A DNA stretch of 64,000 nt from Streptomyces xanthophaeus (GTDB lineage: Bacteria > Actinomycetota > Actinomycetes > Streptomycetales > Streptomycetaceae). The stretch is from NCBI RefSeq assembly GCF_000725805.1, contig NZ_JOFT01000011.1, positions 186,001 through 250,000 on the forward strand, in the 5' to 3' direction. The notes beneath the pieces are model-generated. The model was not told the origin of the DNA, did not search any database, and saw only the letters and a list, made by a program, of their open reading frames with translations. The position numbers and the translations under genes are program-made. Below are positions 43,835-52,497 of this stretch, in pieces (position 1 is the stretch's first letter; each line of letters opens with the position of its first letter).

Positions 43835-44731
43835 TCAGAACGGCGGCGTACCGCTCATCAGTGAGTCGAACCAGGCCGCGTAAGCAACCCGGCGCGGGCA
43901 GCCGGCTGTTGAGCGCGGAACGGCCCGGCAGTCGTCCGGGCGGCACTCCCCGGGGCGGTGCCCCGGCCCAAGACGGGCGCCTGCGCGCGCGGTCCTGCCC
44001 GGCTCCGGGTCGAGCGCGGCGGACACCTGGGCGAGCCTGCAGTCGGGCAGCGCGGCGCGGTCGGCCGGATTGCGGAAGGACTGTTTGCCGTCGTTGACCC
44101 GGACCCCGTGCGGGCCCGTCCTCCAACCCGCAGGGCCCGCCACCCCCTGGCGGCGCAGCAAGGCGACAGCGAGCCGGCCGGGTTCCCTGGCGCCGAGGCG
44201 GTCCCGCAGGCAGGCGGCGAGCCGTTGAGCGGCGCCCGCCGGGAGGTCGGTGTCCCCGAGTGCGGGCAGCAGCAGGAGCAGCCGCGTGTCGGGGTCCGTG
44301 GTGATTCCGCCGGGCAGGCCGTTGTCGGCGACGCCGACCAGTTCGGGCCAGGACAGGCCCGGGCCCCGCCAGTGGCCGTCGTCGCGGGCGAGGAGCTCGG
44401 CCTCCTCCCAGTCGGGGTGGTGGACCGCGTAGTGGACGCCCACGACCTCGTCGGCGTTCTCGTAGACGACGTGCAGACGGAGCCCGCCCGCCACCGGAAC
44501 GGTGAACACGGGCCGGTCGTCCGCGGTCCACAGCCTGCGCCCGAACGCCCGGGAGGCGATCGGGTCGTAGGAGCCGAGCCAGGATCGGGGTGTGCCCCGG
44601 AGGCAGGCACTCAGGTGTGCCCACCAGAAGAGCTCCTCTTCGAGGAGTTCGGGGCGGTGTGCGAAGGGCCCGTCGTCACGGACGGACAGGCGGGCCGGGT
44701 GGAGTTCAGGGCGTGAGGACACACCACGCAT
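43835..44731 (-). CDS. Hypothetical protein
   Basis: From the ATG at 44731 the product is 298 residues (a start at 44752 is also possible). The first part is acidic with many Trp (LEEELFWWAHLSACLRG, RRLWTADDRPVFTVPV, VHHPDWEEAELLARDDGHW). A helical middle follows (PAGAAQRLAACLRDRLGARE), and the C-terminus is Cys/Arg-rich. No signal peptide. I recognise no family. Confidence 0.65.
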   Translation of the reverse strand: MRGVSSRPELHPARLSVRDDGPFAHRPELLEEELFWWAHLSACLRGTPRSWLGSYDPIASRAFGRRLWTADDRPVFTVPVAGGLRLHVVYENADEVVGVHYAVHHPDWEEAELLARDDGHWRGPGLSWPELVGVADNGLPGGITTDPDTRLLLLLPALGDTDLPAGAAQRLAACLRDRLGAREPGRLAVALLRRQGVAGPAGWRTGPHGVRVNDGKQSFRNPADRAALPDCRLAQVSAALDPEPGRTARAGARLGPGHRPGECRPDDCRAVPRSTAGCPRRVAYAAWFDSLMSGTPPF

Positions 44732-44798
44732 GATCGTCCGAGGCACTGACATCCGGCATCGGCCGCCGGCATCCGGGGTACCCCGGGTGCCCGTTCGT

Positions 44799-45866
44799 TC
44801 AGCCGGTCTTCCTGGTCCCCTCGAAGGAGTACGGCAGGTTGGACTCCGCCGCGACGGACACCTCGCCCGAGCCTCCCGCCGGGACCTTCAGCACGGTCAG
44901 GGCCATGAGCCGCTGGGTGTACGAGGCCCAGGGGATCCCCGTCGTGCCGGCCCAGCCGCTGCTGCTGAAGGTCGTCGCGCGTCCGCCGCCCAGCTCCGTG
45001 TACAGCTTGCTGACGGCGGTGCAGGCCACGAGTGCCCCGCCGTCCGTGGTGCGCCAGACCGGACCGTGCGGGGTACGGGTGACCTCGGCGCCGGCTTCGA
45101 GCCTGGCCGGGTTCCGGAGGTTCTTGCGCTCGGCCTCGAGGCCCCCCGCGTAGGCCTCCCGTACCTCGGTGACGTCCTTGCTCCACTTCACGCCGCCCGC
45201 GCCGATGTCGGTGTGCAGGTAGTCGCCGTAGCTCCCGCACACGGTCGCCGGGTCGGCCGCGAGTCCCGCCGTGTCCCCGCCGGTGACGGCCCGGCCGTCG
45301 GGACCGGTCGCGATCTGGGGCAGCGCCGTGGTCTCGGGGGCGCGTGCCACGAAGGTCGCGTGCCAGGGCGCGTCCGTACGCTGCTGGTGGAAGAGGGACC
45401 AGCGCAGCACGGTCTCCTTCTTCGCGGCGCCGACGGTCTGGCCCTCGACCTCGTGGGCGCCGAGGATCCACCGGTCGCTGCCGTCGTCCTGGCCGGTGGT
45501 CCAGGTGTGCACGGCGGGGTCGGTCCGCGGGGTGTTGGCGGGCCCCGGCTGCCGTTCGGTCCCGTACTTCTTGCTGGTCTCCACGACGGCGAGCTGCTGC
45601 TCGAGCAGCGGGCCCTCGGCGACGCCCTTCCAGTACTCGGCGTCGAAGTTGTCGGCCTCGACCTTCCCCGCGAGGTCCTTGACCACGCCCCGGGCCTGTT
45701 CCTCGGTGAGCGGCGGCGCCTTGACCGGGGCCGCCGGGCTGCTCGTCGCGGGGCCGGCGGCGGGGGTCTTCGGGCCGGCGTCCGCCTTCGTGGTCTGGCC
45801 GCCGCAGCCCGCCGTCGCGGCGAGTGCGAACAGGACGGCCAGGGCCGTGGGTACGGAGCGTCTCAT
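44799..45866 (-). CDS. Lipoprotein of unknown function
   Basis: The ATG at 45866 follows GGGGGA and gives 355 residues. The signal peptide ends ALAATAGCGG, a lipobox-like site with a less usual residue at -3. A Pro/Ala/Thr-rich spacer leads to a helical/beta domain (LTEEQARGVVKDLAGKVEAD, VHTWTTGQDDGSDRWILGAH, RWSLFHQQRTDAPWHATFVA). Membrane-anchored outside the cell; divergent from ligA across a 146-bp region. Similar lipoproteins are widespread in streptomycetes without assigned role. Confidence 0.78.
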   Translation of the reverse strand: MRRSVPTALAVLFALAATAGCGGQTTKADAGPKTPAAGPATSSPAAPVKAPPLTEEQARGVVKDLAGKVEADNFDAEYWKGVAEGPLLEQQLAVVETSKKYGTERQPGPANTPRTDPAVHTWTTGQDDGSDRWILGAHEVEGQTVGAAKKETVLRWSLFHQQRTDAPWHATFVARAPETTALPQIATGPDGRAVTGGDTAGLAADPATVCGSYGDYLHTDIGAGGVKWSKDVTEVREAYAGGLEAERKNLRNPARLEAGAEVTRTPHGPVWRTTDGGALVACTAVSKLYTELGGGRATTFSSSGWAGTTGIPWASYTQRLMALTVLKVPAGGSGEVSVAAESNLPYSFEGTRKTG

Positions 45867-45982
45867 CAAATCCCCCAGGAAGCGGTTCACAGGCCCCTGA
45901 TCATGCACTATGACCGCGACGCCCCCGTCCTGAGGCCGCCTCCGGCCTCACGGGACAGGTGTCCTGCCTCCGTCGGCGGCGA

Positions 45983-46005
45983 TTGTCAGTGCTCTGGGAG
46001 AGGAT
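45983..46005 (+). promoter_or_regulatory. DNA-damage (PafBC/RecA-NDp type) promoter of ligA
   Basis: TTGTCAGTG, 8 nt, then GAGGAT (46000-46005) matches the actinobacterial LexA-independent damage promoter TTGTCRGTG-N8-TAnnnT except for the first base of the -10. The -10 ends 7 nt before the ligA ATG, so the mRNA would be leaderless. Confidence 0.6.
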
Positions 46006-46012
46006 CACTCCC

Positions 46013-48073
46013 ATGACGACTTTCCCCGCCGCCCAGGCGCAGTCCAGCATGTCCAGCCGCGCCGAGTACGAGGCCGCGCTCAGCCGTCTGCGGGAGGCTT
46101 CGCAGGCGTACTACGGCGATGGTGACAGCGCCTTGGACGATGCCTCGTACGACCTGCTGCGGCTGGCCGTGCTGGCCTGGGAGCAGGAGAACCCCGCCGA
46201 GGTGTCCCCCGACTCCCCCACCGGCCTCGTCGCCGACGGTGCGGCCCCGGCCGGCGATGTCGCGCACACCACCCGCCTGCTGAGCCTGGACAACGTGTTC
46301 GACGCCGAGGGCTTGGTGGCCTGGGGTGCCTCGGTCCAGCGCCGGCTGGGGCGGGCCCCGGCGGGCGGGTTCACCGTCGAGCCGAAGATCGACGGCGCCG
46401 CCGTGGCGGGCCGGTACCGCGACGGCCGCCTGGTCCAGATCATCACCCGGGGCGACGGCAGCCACGGGGAGGACGTGAGCCACGTGATCGGCCAGATCGA
46501 CGGCCTTCCCGAGCGTCTGTCCGTCCCGGTCACCGTCGAGGTCCGCGGCGAGGTCGCCTTCACCCAGGAACAGTTCGAGGCGGCGAACGCGGTGCGGACC
46601 GCTCACGGCGCGCAGCCCTTCGTCAACCCCCGCAACGGAACGGCGGGCACGCTGAGGGCGAAGGACCGGCCGTACCGGCTGCAGATGACGTTCTGGGCCT
46701 ACGGGGCGGTCGAGCTGGACGGCGTACCGTTCCTGCAGCCGGGGGCCGCGCACGCCGAGACCCTGCGGGCCGTGGCCGCGGCCGGGGTGCGGACGACCGC
46801 GGACTCCCCTGCCGGGCTGCACGTCGTCGCCGAACTGGCCGCGGCGCAGCAGCAGGTCGATGCGATCGCCGCGATGCGCGCGCAGTTGCCCGTCGGGATC
46901 GACGGTGTGGTCATCAAGCTGAACGAGGCGGCCGAGCAGCAGGAGGCCGGGGTCGGTTCCCGGTTCCCGCACTGGGCCATCGCCTTCAAGCTGCCCGCGG
47001 TGGAGCGGCAGACGGTGCTGGAGGACGTGGTGTGGGAGGTCGGCCGCACGGGTGTCCTCGCGCCGACGGCGGTGCTGGCCCCCGTGGTGATCGACGGTTC
47101 CACCGTCACCCGGGCCACGCTCCACAACCCTGCCGACATCCGGCGCCGTGACCTGCACATCGGTGACACGGTGACGGTGTACAAGGCCGGCGACATCATC
47201 CCGCGCGTCCAGGCGGCCGTGTTGGGGCTCCGCCCGGCCGGGGCGACCGAGGTGCCGCTGCCCGAGTCCTGCCCGCGGTGCGGTGGCGAGATCAGCAAGG
47301 CCCAGGAGCGGTGGCGGTGCGCGCAGGGCACCGCGTGCGCGCTTCCGGCGCTGATCGAGTACGCCGCCGGGCGCGAGATGCTCGACATCGACGGGCTGGG
47401 CAGGACCTATGTGGCAGCCCTCGTCGCGTCCGGCGATGTCACCGACATCGCCGACCTGTTCACCCTCACTCCGGACCAGCTCACCGTCGCCTCCGGCAGT
47501 TCCAAGCGGGCCGTCAAACTCGCCGAGCAGATCGCGGCGGCCAAGGCCCGGCCGCTCAACCGCGTGTTCTGCGCGCTGGGCGTGCTCGGCACCGGGCGCA
47601 GCATGTCCCGCCGGATCGCCCGGCACTTCGGCACGATGGACGCGATCCGGCAGGCGGACGCGGCCGCGATGCAGGACGTCGAGGGGATCGGCCCGGAGAA
47701 GGCGCCGGTCGTCGTCGAGCAGGTCGCCGCTCTGGCCCCGGTCATCGACAAGCTGGTCGCGGCGGGCGTCAACATGACGGAGCCGCAGGACCCGGCCGCC
47801 CAGGCGGGCGGTCCGCTGGACGGCAAGGTGGTCGTGGTCACCGGCAAGATGGCGGGGCCGCTGGACGGCATGGGCCGTTCCGAGATGAACGCCCTGATCG
47901 AGAAGGCGGGCGGGCGAGCGGGCAGCAGCGTCAGCAGCCGGACGTCCGTCCTGGTCTCGGCGCCCTCCGCGAACGGCAAGCCGAGCTCGAAGGCGGTCAA
48001 GGCTGCCGAGTTGGGCGTGGAGGTCATCACTCCGGAGGCGTTCGCCGAGCTGGTCGCCGACTATCTGACGTGA
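46013..48073 (+). CDS. ligA: NAD-dependent DNA ligase, divergent LigA
   Basis: The 686-residue protein has the LigA order. Domain Ia comes first (AYYGDGDSALDDASYDLLRL), then adenylation (catalytic Lys125 in EPKIDGAA, GTLRAKDRPYRLQ, VIKLNEAAE) and the OB fold. A zinc finger (CPRCGGEISKAQERWRC, with AQGTACA), helix-hairpin-helix repeats and a C-terminal BRCT (LDGKVVVVTGKMAGPLDGMG) follow. It seals nicks using NAD. Sequence details (LLSLDNVFDAE where LSLxNAF is usual) mark it as divergent, perhaps an accessory paralogue of the housekeeping ligase. The damage-type promoter supports a repair role. Confidence 0.9.
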   Translation: MTTFPAAQAQSSMSSRAEYEAALSRLREASQAYYGDGDSALDDASYDLLRLAVLAWEQENPAEVSPDSPTGLVADGAAPAGDVAHTTRLLSLDNVFDAEGLVAWGASVQRRLGRAPAGGFTVEPKIDGAAVAGRYRDGRLVQIITRGDGSHGEDVSHVIGQIDGLPERLSVPVTVEVRGEVAFTQEQFEAANAVRTAHGAQPFVNPRNGTAGTLRAKDRPYRLQMTFWAYGAVELDGVPFLQPGAAHAETLRAVAAAGVRTTADSPAGLHVVAELAAAQQQVDAIAAMRAQLPVGIDGVVIKLNEAAEQQEAGVGSRFPHWAIAFKLPAVERQTVLEDVVWEVGRTGVLAPTAVLAPVVIDGSTVTRATLHNPADIRRRDLHIGDTVTVYKAGDIIPRVQAAVLGLRPAGATEVPLPESCPRCGGEISKAQERWRCAQGTACALPALIEYAAGREMLDIDGLGRTYVAALVASGDVTDIADLFTLTPDQLTVASGSSKRAVKLAEQIAAAKARPLNRVFCALGVLGTGRSMSRRIARHFGTMDAIRQADAAAMQDVEGIGPEKAPVVVEQVAALAPVIDKLVAAGVNMTEPQDPAAQAGGPLDGKVVVVTGKMAGPLDGMGRSEMNALIEKAGGRAGSSVSSRTSVLVSAPSANGKPSSKAVKAAELGVEVITPEAFAELVADYLT

Positions 48074-48090
48074 CCCTGCGGCGCACGCGG

Positions 48091-48166
48091 TCCGGTCGTC
48101 CGGTTGCCCGGTCGTCCGGTTGCCGGTCGTAGGTTGCCGGTTGCCGGTTGCCGGTTGCCGGTTGCC
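48091..48166. repeat. GGTTGCC tandem heptamer
   Basis: Five exact GGTTGCC units (48132-48166) follow two longer GGTCGTCCGGTTGCC copies (from 48092 and 48108). It lies between ligA and the TOPRIM gene. Confidence 0.8.
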
Positions 48167-48234
48167 CCCGCCGGTCGGGGGCGCCGGCGGAAAATGCCTA
48201 CCATCGCGGCCGCTCAGGACGGAGACTCGTCCCC

Positions 48235-48861
48235 ATGACGGACATGGAGTCGTTCCGGGAAGCAGTCACCGCGTGGGCAGCCGGTGACCCCGGCGATCCC
48301 GGCGACCGGGCGCGCGAGCTGGCCGCACGGCTGCCCGTACGGACGGTGGTCCTCCTCGAAGGGCCGAGCGACGCCGCGGCGGTCAACGCGCTGGCCGCGC
48401 GGCGCGGGCGGGACCTGGAGTCCGAAGGGGTCTGCGTCCTGTCGATGGGCGGTGCGATGAACGTCGGGCGCTACGCCCAGCTCCTCGGGCCGCCCGGCCT
48501 GGGCCTGCGGCTCACCGGACTGTGCGACGAGGCGGAACGCGGCTACTACGCCCGCGGCCTGGAGCGGGCCGGTGCGGCGCAGGAGGAGTTCTTCGTCTGC
48601 GCGGCGGACCTGGAGGACGAGTTGATCCGCGCGCTGGGAGTGACGCGGGTGGAGGAGCTCGTCCGGGCGGAGGGCAACCTGCGGTCCCTTCAGACCTTCG
48701 TGCGCCAGCCCGCGCAGCTCGCGCGTTCCTCGGAGCAGCAGTTGCGGCGTTTCCTGGGCACGACGAAGGGGCGCAAGATCCGCTACGGCCGGGTCCTGGT
48801 CGAGGGTCTCGAACCCGGCCGCACACCCGCTCCGCTTGACCGTCTCCTGACCAGCCTCTGA
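48235..48861 (+). CDS. TOPRIM-domain protein, OLD-like
   Basis: The ATG at 48235 gives 208 residues. The core is a TOPRIM fold: TVVLLEGPSDAAAVNALAAR (catalytic Glu), VLSMGGAMNVGRYAQLLGPP, GLCDEAERGYYARG (acidic cluster). This resembles the C-terminal TOPRIM of OLD-family nucleases, but no ATPase (ABC) domain is encoded here or nearby. A C-terminal helical part (LARSSEQQLRRFLGTTKGRK) is conserved in this short type. It lies 161 nt after ligA and could be nuclease- or repair-related. Confidence 0.75.
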   Translation: MTDMESFREAVTAWAAGDPGDPGDRARELAARLPVRTVVLLEGPSDAAAVNALAARRGRDLESEGVCVLSMGGAMNVGRYAQLLGPPGLGLRLTGLCDEAERGYYARGLERAGAAQEEFFVCAADLEDELIRALGVTRVEELVRAEGNLRSLQTFVRQPAQLARSSEQQLRRFLGTTKGRKIRYGRVLVEGLEPGRTPAPLDRLLTSL

Positions 48862-49170
48862 CCGCCCGGGGCCGTTCCCGGGAGCGGGGATCCACCGGCC
48901 GTCCGACGGTCCGCGTCACGGCCGTTGCCGCCGCACACGGGACCGTGTCGGTCTTCTCCGGACGGCAGGCGGGGCGGCAGGGGCGGCTCGTGACGGACCG
49001 GTGGACGGCCCGGTGACAGGCGGGGTGCGGGTACCGTGCCGACGTGCACACGAGATCGTCACCCGGTTACGGGAACCAAGATCGGCTGAAGTGTGTCTGC
49101 TGTGCTGTGACCTTTCGGCGGGCACGTCTTTGCGTGCCGCCTTTCGCAAATTGAGCATGGAGTTTCCCAG
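48862..49170. other. 309-bp gap with a 5' hairpin
   Basis: No gene seen. Near the 3' end GGCACG-TCTTTG-CGTGCC (49131-49148) forms a 6-bp stem 22 nt upstream of the next ATG. It could act as a small attenuator or as a terminator for upstream transcripts. Confidence 0.35.
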
Positions 49171-49746
49171 ATGACTGCCAGTTCCCCGTCTCCCCAGGCA
49201 GGCGGGCCGCGGCCGGCCGACGCGGCAGCGAACCAGACCCCCTCCGGTTTCGGTCCGCCGCCGCCCGCGGGGTGGCAGGCGCCGGCCCCCGGTTCGCACC
49301 CGTACGCGCCCTATCCGGGGCCGGGGACGGGCCAGGCGCCGTCCCCGTACGCCGGAGCGATACCGTGCCGCCACTGCGGGGCGGCTCCGGCCGTCCCGGT
49401 GACCTTCCGCCTGCATCAGGGACTGCTGATCATGATGCGGTTCCACAAGATGGAGGGCCCGTTCTGCCGCGAGTGCGGGACGGCGTACTTCCGCGAGCTG
49501 ACCGCGCGGACCCTGTGGCAGGGCTGGTGGTCGCCGTTCTCGCTGGTGCTGTTCACACCGTTCACGCTGATCTCCAACCGAGTGGCGCTGGCGAAGGTCA
49601 ACCGGCTGCCCGAGCCGTCCGGTGGCGGTCCGCGGCCGCGGGTGGGGCTGCCGGTGCTGCGCCGTCCGACCAGCCTCGCCGTGCTGCTGCCCATCGCGTG
49701 GGCGATCTGGGTGATCGCCAACATCATCAACGACGTCACTTCCTGA
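49171..49746 (+). CDS. Membrane protein with Pro-rich head and zinc ribbon
   Basis: The ATG at 49171 follows GGAG at 8 nt and gives 191 residues. A long Pro/Gly/Ala-rich N-terminus (about 60 residues) precedes a putative zinc ribbon (IPCRHCGAAP and FCRECGTAY). Then come hydrophobic segments (WWSPFSLVLFTPFTLIS and LAVLLPIAWAIWVIANII). Pro-rich, Zn-ribbon membrane proteins of this size are common and uncharacterised in streptomycetes. Confidence 0.75.
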   Translation: MTASSPSPQAGGPRPADAAANQTPSGFGPPPPAGWQAPAPGSHPYAPYPGPGTGQAPSPYAGAIPCRHCGAAPAVPVTFRLHQGLLIMMRFHKMEGPFCRECGTAYFRELTARTLWQGWWSPFSLVLFTPFTLISNRVALAKVNRLPEPSGGGPRPRVGLPVLRRPTSLAVLLPIAWAIWVIANIINDVTS

Positions 49747-49754
49747 ACCGCTCC

Positions 49755-49801
49755 GCCCCGGACGGTGCCGCCACCGCACGATCGGCGGCGCCGTCCGGGG
49801 C
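49755..49801. terminator. Bidirectional hairpin terminator
   Basis: GCCCCGGACGGTGCCGCC pairs with GGCGGCGCCGTCCGGGGC across 11 nt with one T/G mismatch, between convergent genes. Confidence 0.7.
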
Positions 49802-49810
49802 CGGAGCCGG

Positions 49811-51043
49811 TCAGCGCAGCGATTCCTTCGGGGGACGCTCCCGCAGCGCCCCGTACGCGAGGAAGTAGGCCGGGATCCGGTTCAGCCACCGCGAGTCGGT
49901 GATGAGCTCCGTCATCCGCTGGGCCCGTCGGGGATCGCCGAACGCGGTGCGGCCGGCCAGCAGCGGTCCGATGACCTGGGTGTGGGCGAGCCGCTGAAGG
50001 CCTTGCGTCGCCACCGTGGTGGGCCAGCGGCGGTGCTGTACGCGGCGCACGTCCCGCAGCCCTACGGTGCCCTCCCGCAGCGGACGCACCAGGTGACGCG
50101 CCGCAGCCACCGCATCCTGCACGGCGAGGTTGATGCCGATGCCGAAGACGGGTGACATCGCGTGGGCGGCGTCACCGATGCAGAGCAGCCCGGGGCGGTG
50201 CCAGCGGCGCAGGCGGTCGAGTCGTACGTCGAGCAGTTTGACCTCGTCCCAGGAGGTGACGGCGCCGCTCCGGTCGGCCAGCCACGGGACGGCGGCCGTG
50301 AAGCGGGTCATGAAGCGCTCCAGGCCCTCGGCGCGGCGCTCGGCGTCGGTTCCCTTGGGGATCAGGGCGGCGCACTGCCAGTAGTCACCGCGGTCGATGA
50401 GTGCGGTGAAGAACCTGTCCCCCAGGCCGCCCACGAGTCCGCTGGGGTCGTCCTCGTGGCGCGGCAGGCGGAACCACCAGGCGTCCATGGGGCACGGAAA
50501 GCCTTCGAGGCCGAGTTCGGGCAGCGCCCTGGCGAGGGAGCCACGGCCGTCGCAGGCCACGGTCAGGTCGGCCCTGAGCTCGCCGGTGCTGCCGTCCGCG
50601 GTGCGGTAGCGCACGCCCGTGACCCGTCCGCGCTCGTTGAGGAAGGAGGTCGCCTCGGTGTTCATGCGCAGGTGGAAGGAGGATTCACGGGCCGCTTCGT
50701 CGGCGAGGAGGTCGAGCAGGTCCCACTGGGGCACCATCGCGATGTAGTTGTACTTCCCGTGCAGGGCGCCGATGTTGCCGACGGTGACCAGGGACCGGTC
50801 CGGCCCGATGGGCAGTTGCACCGAGGTCACCCGGCGCTGCGGGAGCCGGGCGAAGCGTTCGGCGAGGCCGATGTCGTCCAGCAGCGACAGGGTGGAGGGG
50901 TGCACGGTGTCGCCGCGGAAGTCGCGCAGGAAGTCGCCGTGCTTCTCCAGCACCGTCACCTCCACCCCGGCCCGGGCCAGCAGCAGCGCCAGCACCATTC
51001 CGGCGGGCCCGCCTCCCACCACGCAGCACGTAGTCCGCTCCAC
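49811..51043 (-). CDS. FAD-dependent monooxygenase-like oxidoreductase
   Basis: The GTG at 51043 follows AAGGGAG and gives 410 residues. The dinucleotide-binding motif is at the N-terminus (VVGGGPAGMVLALLLARAGV), then DFRGDTVHPSTLSLL, a DG motif (TVACDGRGSLARAL) and the second FAD motif (LLCIGDAAHAMSPVFGIGIN). This is the PHBH/aromatic hydroxylase-type group. MRMNTEATSF and WWFRLPRHEDDP support a flavin monooxygenase acting on a small lipophilic substrate. No clear operon. Confidence 0.9.
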   Translation of the reverse strand: MERTTCCVVGGGPAGMVLALLLARAGVEVTVLEKHGDFLRDFRGDTVHPSTLSLLDDIGLAERFARLPQRRVTSVQLPIGPDRSLVTVGNIGALHGKYNYIAMVPQWDLLDLLADEAARESSFHLRMNTEATSFLNERGRVTGVRYRTADGSTGELRADLTVACDGRGSLARALPELGLEGFPCPMDAWWFRLPRHEDDPSGLVGGLGDRFFTALIDRGDYWQCAALIPKGTDAERRAEGLERFMTRFTAAVPWLADRSGAVTSWDEVKLLDVRLDRLRRWHRPGLLCIGDAAHAMSPVFGIGINLAVQDAVAAARHLVRPLREGTVGLRDVRRVQHRRWPTTVATQGLQRLAHTQVIGPLLAGRTAFGDPRRAQRMTELITDSRWLNRIPAYFLAYGALRERPPKESLR

Positions 51044-51166
51044 GGCAACACTCCCTTCGCGGGGTCCGGGTGAGCCCCAGGGGACGTATACCGCGCCGGA
51101 ACGCCCGGCACGAGCCGCCACACCCGCGCGCGCCCGGGACGTCGTCACGCGTGTTCCAGCCGTGCG

Positions 51167-51676
51167 TCACTGCTTCGGGGGAGGCAGGGCCGTGAAGGGG
51201 TCCTCGGCATGGTGGACGGCGTGTGCGAGCGCGTCCTCGTAGGCGGGGCGGGGGAAGACGAACGGACCCATGGCAAGTTCGCCCCAGGCCCGGCGGTGGG
51301 GTTGACGGAAGCCGGACCACGTGACGGCCTCGGGGGTGGCGGTGATGCGGGCGAACAGCGGCCAGCATTCCCAGGCGCCGCAGGTGCAGCCCAGCACCAC
51401 GGTTGACCCGGTCGGCTCGTGCCGGAGGTCCTGGGCGGCGCCGCCGAGGAAGTGGAGCGCAGGGTCACCAAGGTCGGACTCCGGCATTCCGCCGTACTGG
51501 TGGAACAGGAACTCCTCCGTGCTGTCCGGTGTCCTCTCGTAAGGGCTCTTCTCCTGCGCCCACAGGGGGCGGGTGGCATCTGCCGCGTGGACGCGGAGGT
51601 CGGACCCGTCGACGCGGACGCCCCACAGAGGAGAGGGGCCGTAGGTGAAGAACTCGATGTGCTGCATGGGGTTCAT
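51167..51676 (-). CDS. Hypothetical protein
   Basis: The 169-residue soluble protein is coding-like throughout (HIEFFTYGPSPLWGVRVDGS, LHFLGGAAQDLRHEPTGSTV, LGCTCGAWECWPLFARITAT, WGELAMGPFVFPRPAYEDAL). The Cys cluster CTCGAWEC could bind a metal. No strong RBS at 51676; an internal ATG at 51667 is the alternative. No family recognised. Confidence 0.68.
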   Translation of the reverse strand: MNPMQHIEFFTYGPSPLWGVRVDGSDLRVHAADATRPLWAQEKSPYERTPDSTEEFLFHQYGGMPESDLGDPALHFLGGAAQDLRHEPTGSTVVLGCTCGAWECWPLFARITATPEAVTWSGFRQPHRRAWGELAMGPFVFPRPAYEDALAHAVHHAEDPFTALPPPKQ

Positions 51677-51884
51677 CTTGTGTGATCACTGCGGACGTTC
51701 GCATCCGGATTGCGGCTCGGCGCGAGGACGTGCGCCTCGACGCGTGGGCGTGCCGGGACCGGGTAGGGGCGCGTCGGTGGCACGGCCCGCGTGCCGGGAC
51801 CCTCAGGGGTTCCGAGGGCGTGGACGTGCGCCGGTTGGCCGGGAACCGTCAGAGGTCCCGGCACCCGTGACCGAGGAGCAGGAC

Positions 51885-52199
51885 ATGGACGTGTCGCAGC
51901 CGATGACGCACGAGCAGATCGCCGAGCAGCTGTCAGGGCTGCCGGGGTGGGAACAGGACGGGGACGCGATCACCCGTACCTACCCGATGGGCTACCACGC
52001 GGCGGTCGCCGCGATCGTGACGATCGCCGACCGGTCCCGGCGCGTCCGGCACCAGGCGAACCTGGACCTGCGCGCCGACCACCTGCGCGCGTCGATCTCC
52101 ACGCACGACGCGGGGAACCGTCTGACCCGGGCCGATTTCGACCTCGCCCACCGGATCGACGCGATCGTCGCCGCCCATCAGGCGATCCCACTGGACTGA
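51885..52199 (+). CDS. Pterin-4a-carbinolamine dehydratase family, variant active site
   Basis: The ATG at 51885 follows GAGGAG and gives 104 residues of PCD/DCoH fold. The expected His-His pair (as in HHANLD) is His-Gln here (RHQANLDLRADHLRASISTH), while the third His (STHDAG) is retained. The enzyme normally dehydrates the hydroxytetrahydrobiopterin formed by aromatic amino-acid hydroxylases. Replacement of one catalytic His suggests weak or altered activity. No hydroxylase gene is nearby. Confidence 0.85.
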   Translation: MDVSQPMTHEQIAEQLSGLPGWEQDGDAITRTYPMGYHAAVAAIVTIADRSRRVRHQANLDLRADHLRASISTHDAGNRLTRADFDLAHRIDAIVAAHQAIPLD

Positions 52200-52215
52200 C
52201 GGCGCGGACGCCGGG

Positions 52216-52359
52216 TCAGTGGGCCGGCGCTCCGAATTCCGCGTGCTGGGTGTGGAAGGCGTACTCCGCGTCCTCGTCCGAGGCCGGAGCCGGGAAGGAG
52301 GTCCGGCGCGCTTCCGCCCGCGCCTGGGCCATCAGCTGTTCGAACTCTTCGTCGGTCAT
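52216..52359 (-). CDS. 47-residue acidic protein
   Basis: ATG at 52359, stop at 52216-52218. The product is MTDEEFEQLMAQARAEAR followed by an acidic, His-containing tail (DEDAEYAFHTQHAEFGAPAH). GAGG lies 8 nt before the ATG and is embedded in the neighbouring 11-bp repeat array, which on this strand repeats GACCTGGTGAG. Clean coding composition and an RBS support a real small gene; function unknown. Confidence 0.55.
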   Translation of the reverse strand: MTDEEFEQLMAQARAEARRTSFPAPASDEDAEYAFHTQHAEFGAPAH

Positions 52360-52368
52360 CGTGCTCGC

Positions 52369-52434
52369 CTCACCAGGTCCTCACCAGGTCCCCACCAGGT
52401 CCTGTGCAGCTCCTGTGCAGGTCCTCTGCAGGTG
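52369..52434. repeat. Six-unit 11-bp tandem repeat
   Basis: Units: CTCACCAGGTC twice, CCCACCAGGTC, CTGTGCAGCTC, CTGTGCAGGTC, CTCTGCAGGTG. The period is exactly 11 bp, about one helical turn. It lies directly upstream of the 47-codon gene. Confidence 0.85.
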
Positions 52435-52497
52435 ATTCGCGGCGCCCCGACGGCCGGATTGGTCCCCGGACCGACCGCCCGCGAGCGTGCGGGTCCG

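Noticed and set aside
44592..46016. 474-codon plus-strand frame
   Set aside because: Antisense to the lipoprotein and hypothetical genes; shadow composition.
45986..47626. 546-codon minus-strand frame inside ligA
   Set aside because: LigA motifs are complete on the plus strand; the antisense frame has His/Arg/Gly-rich shadow composition.
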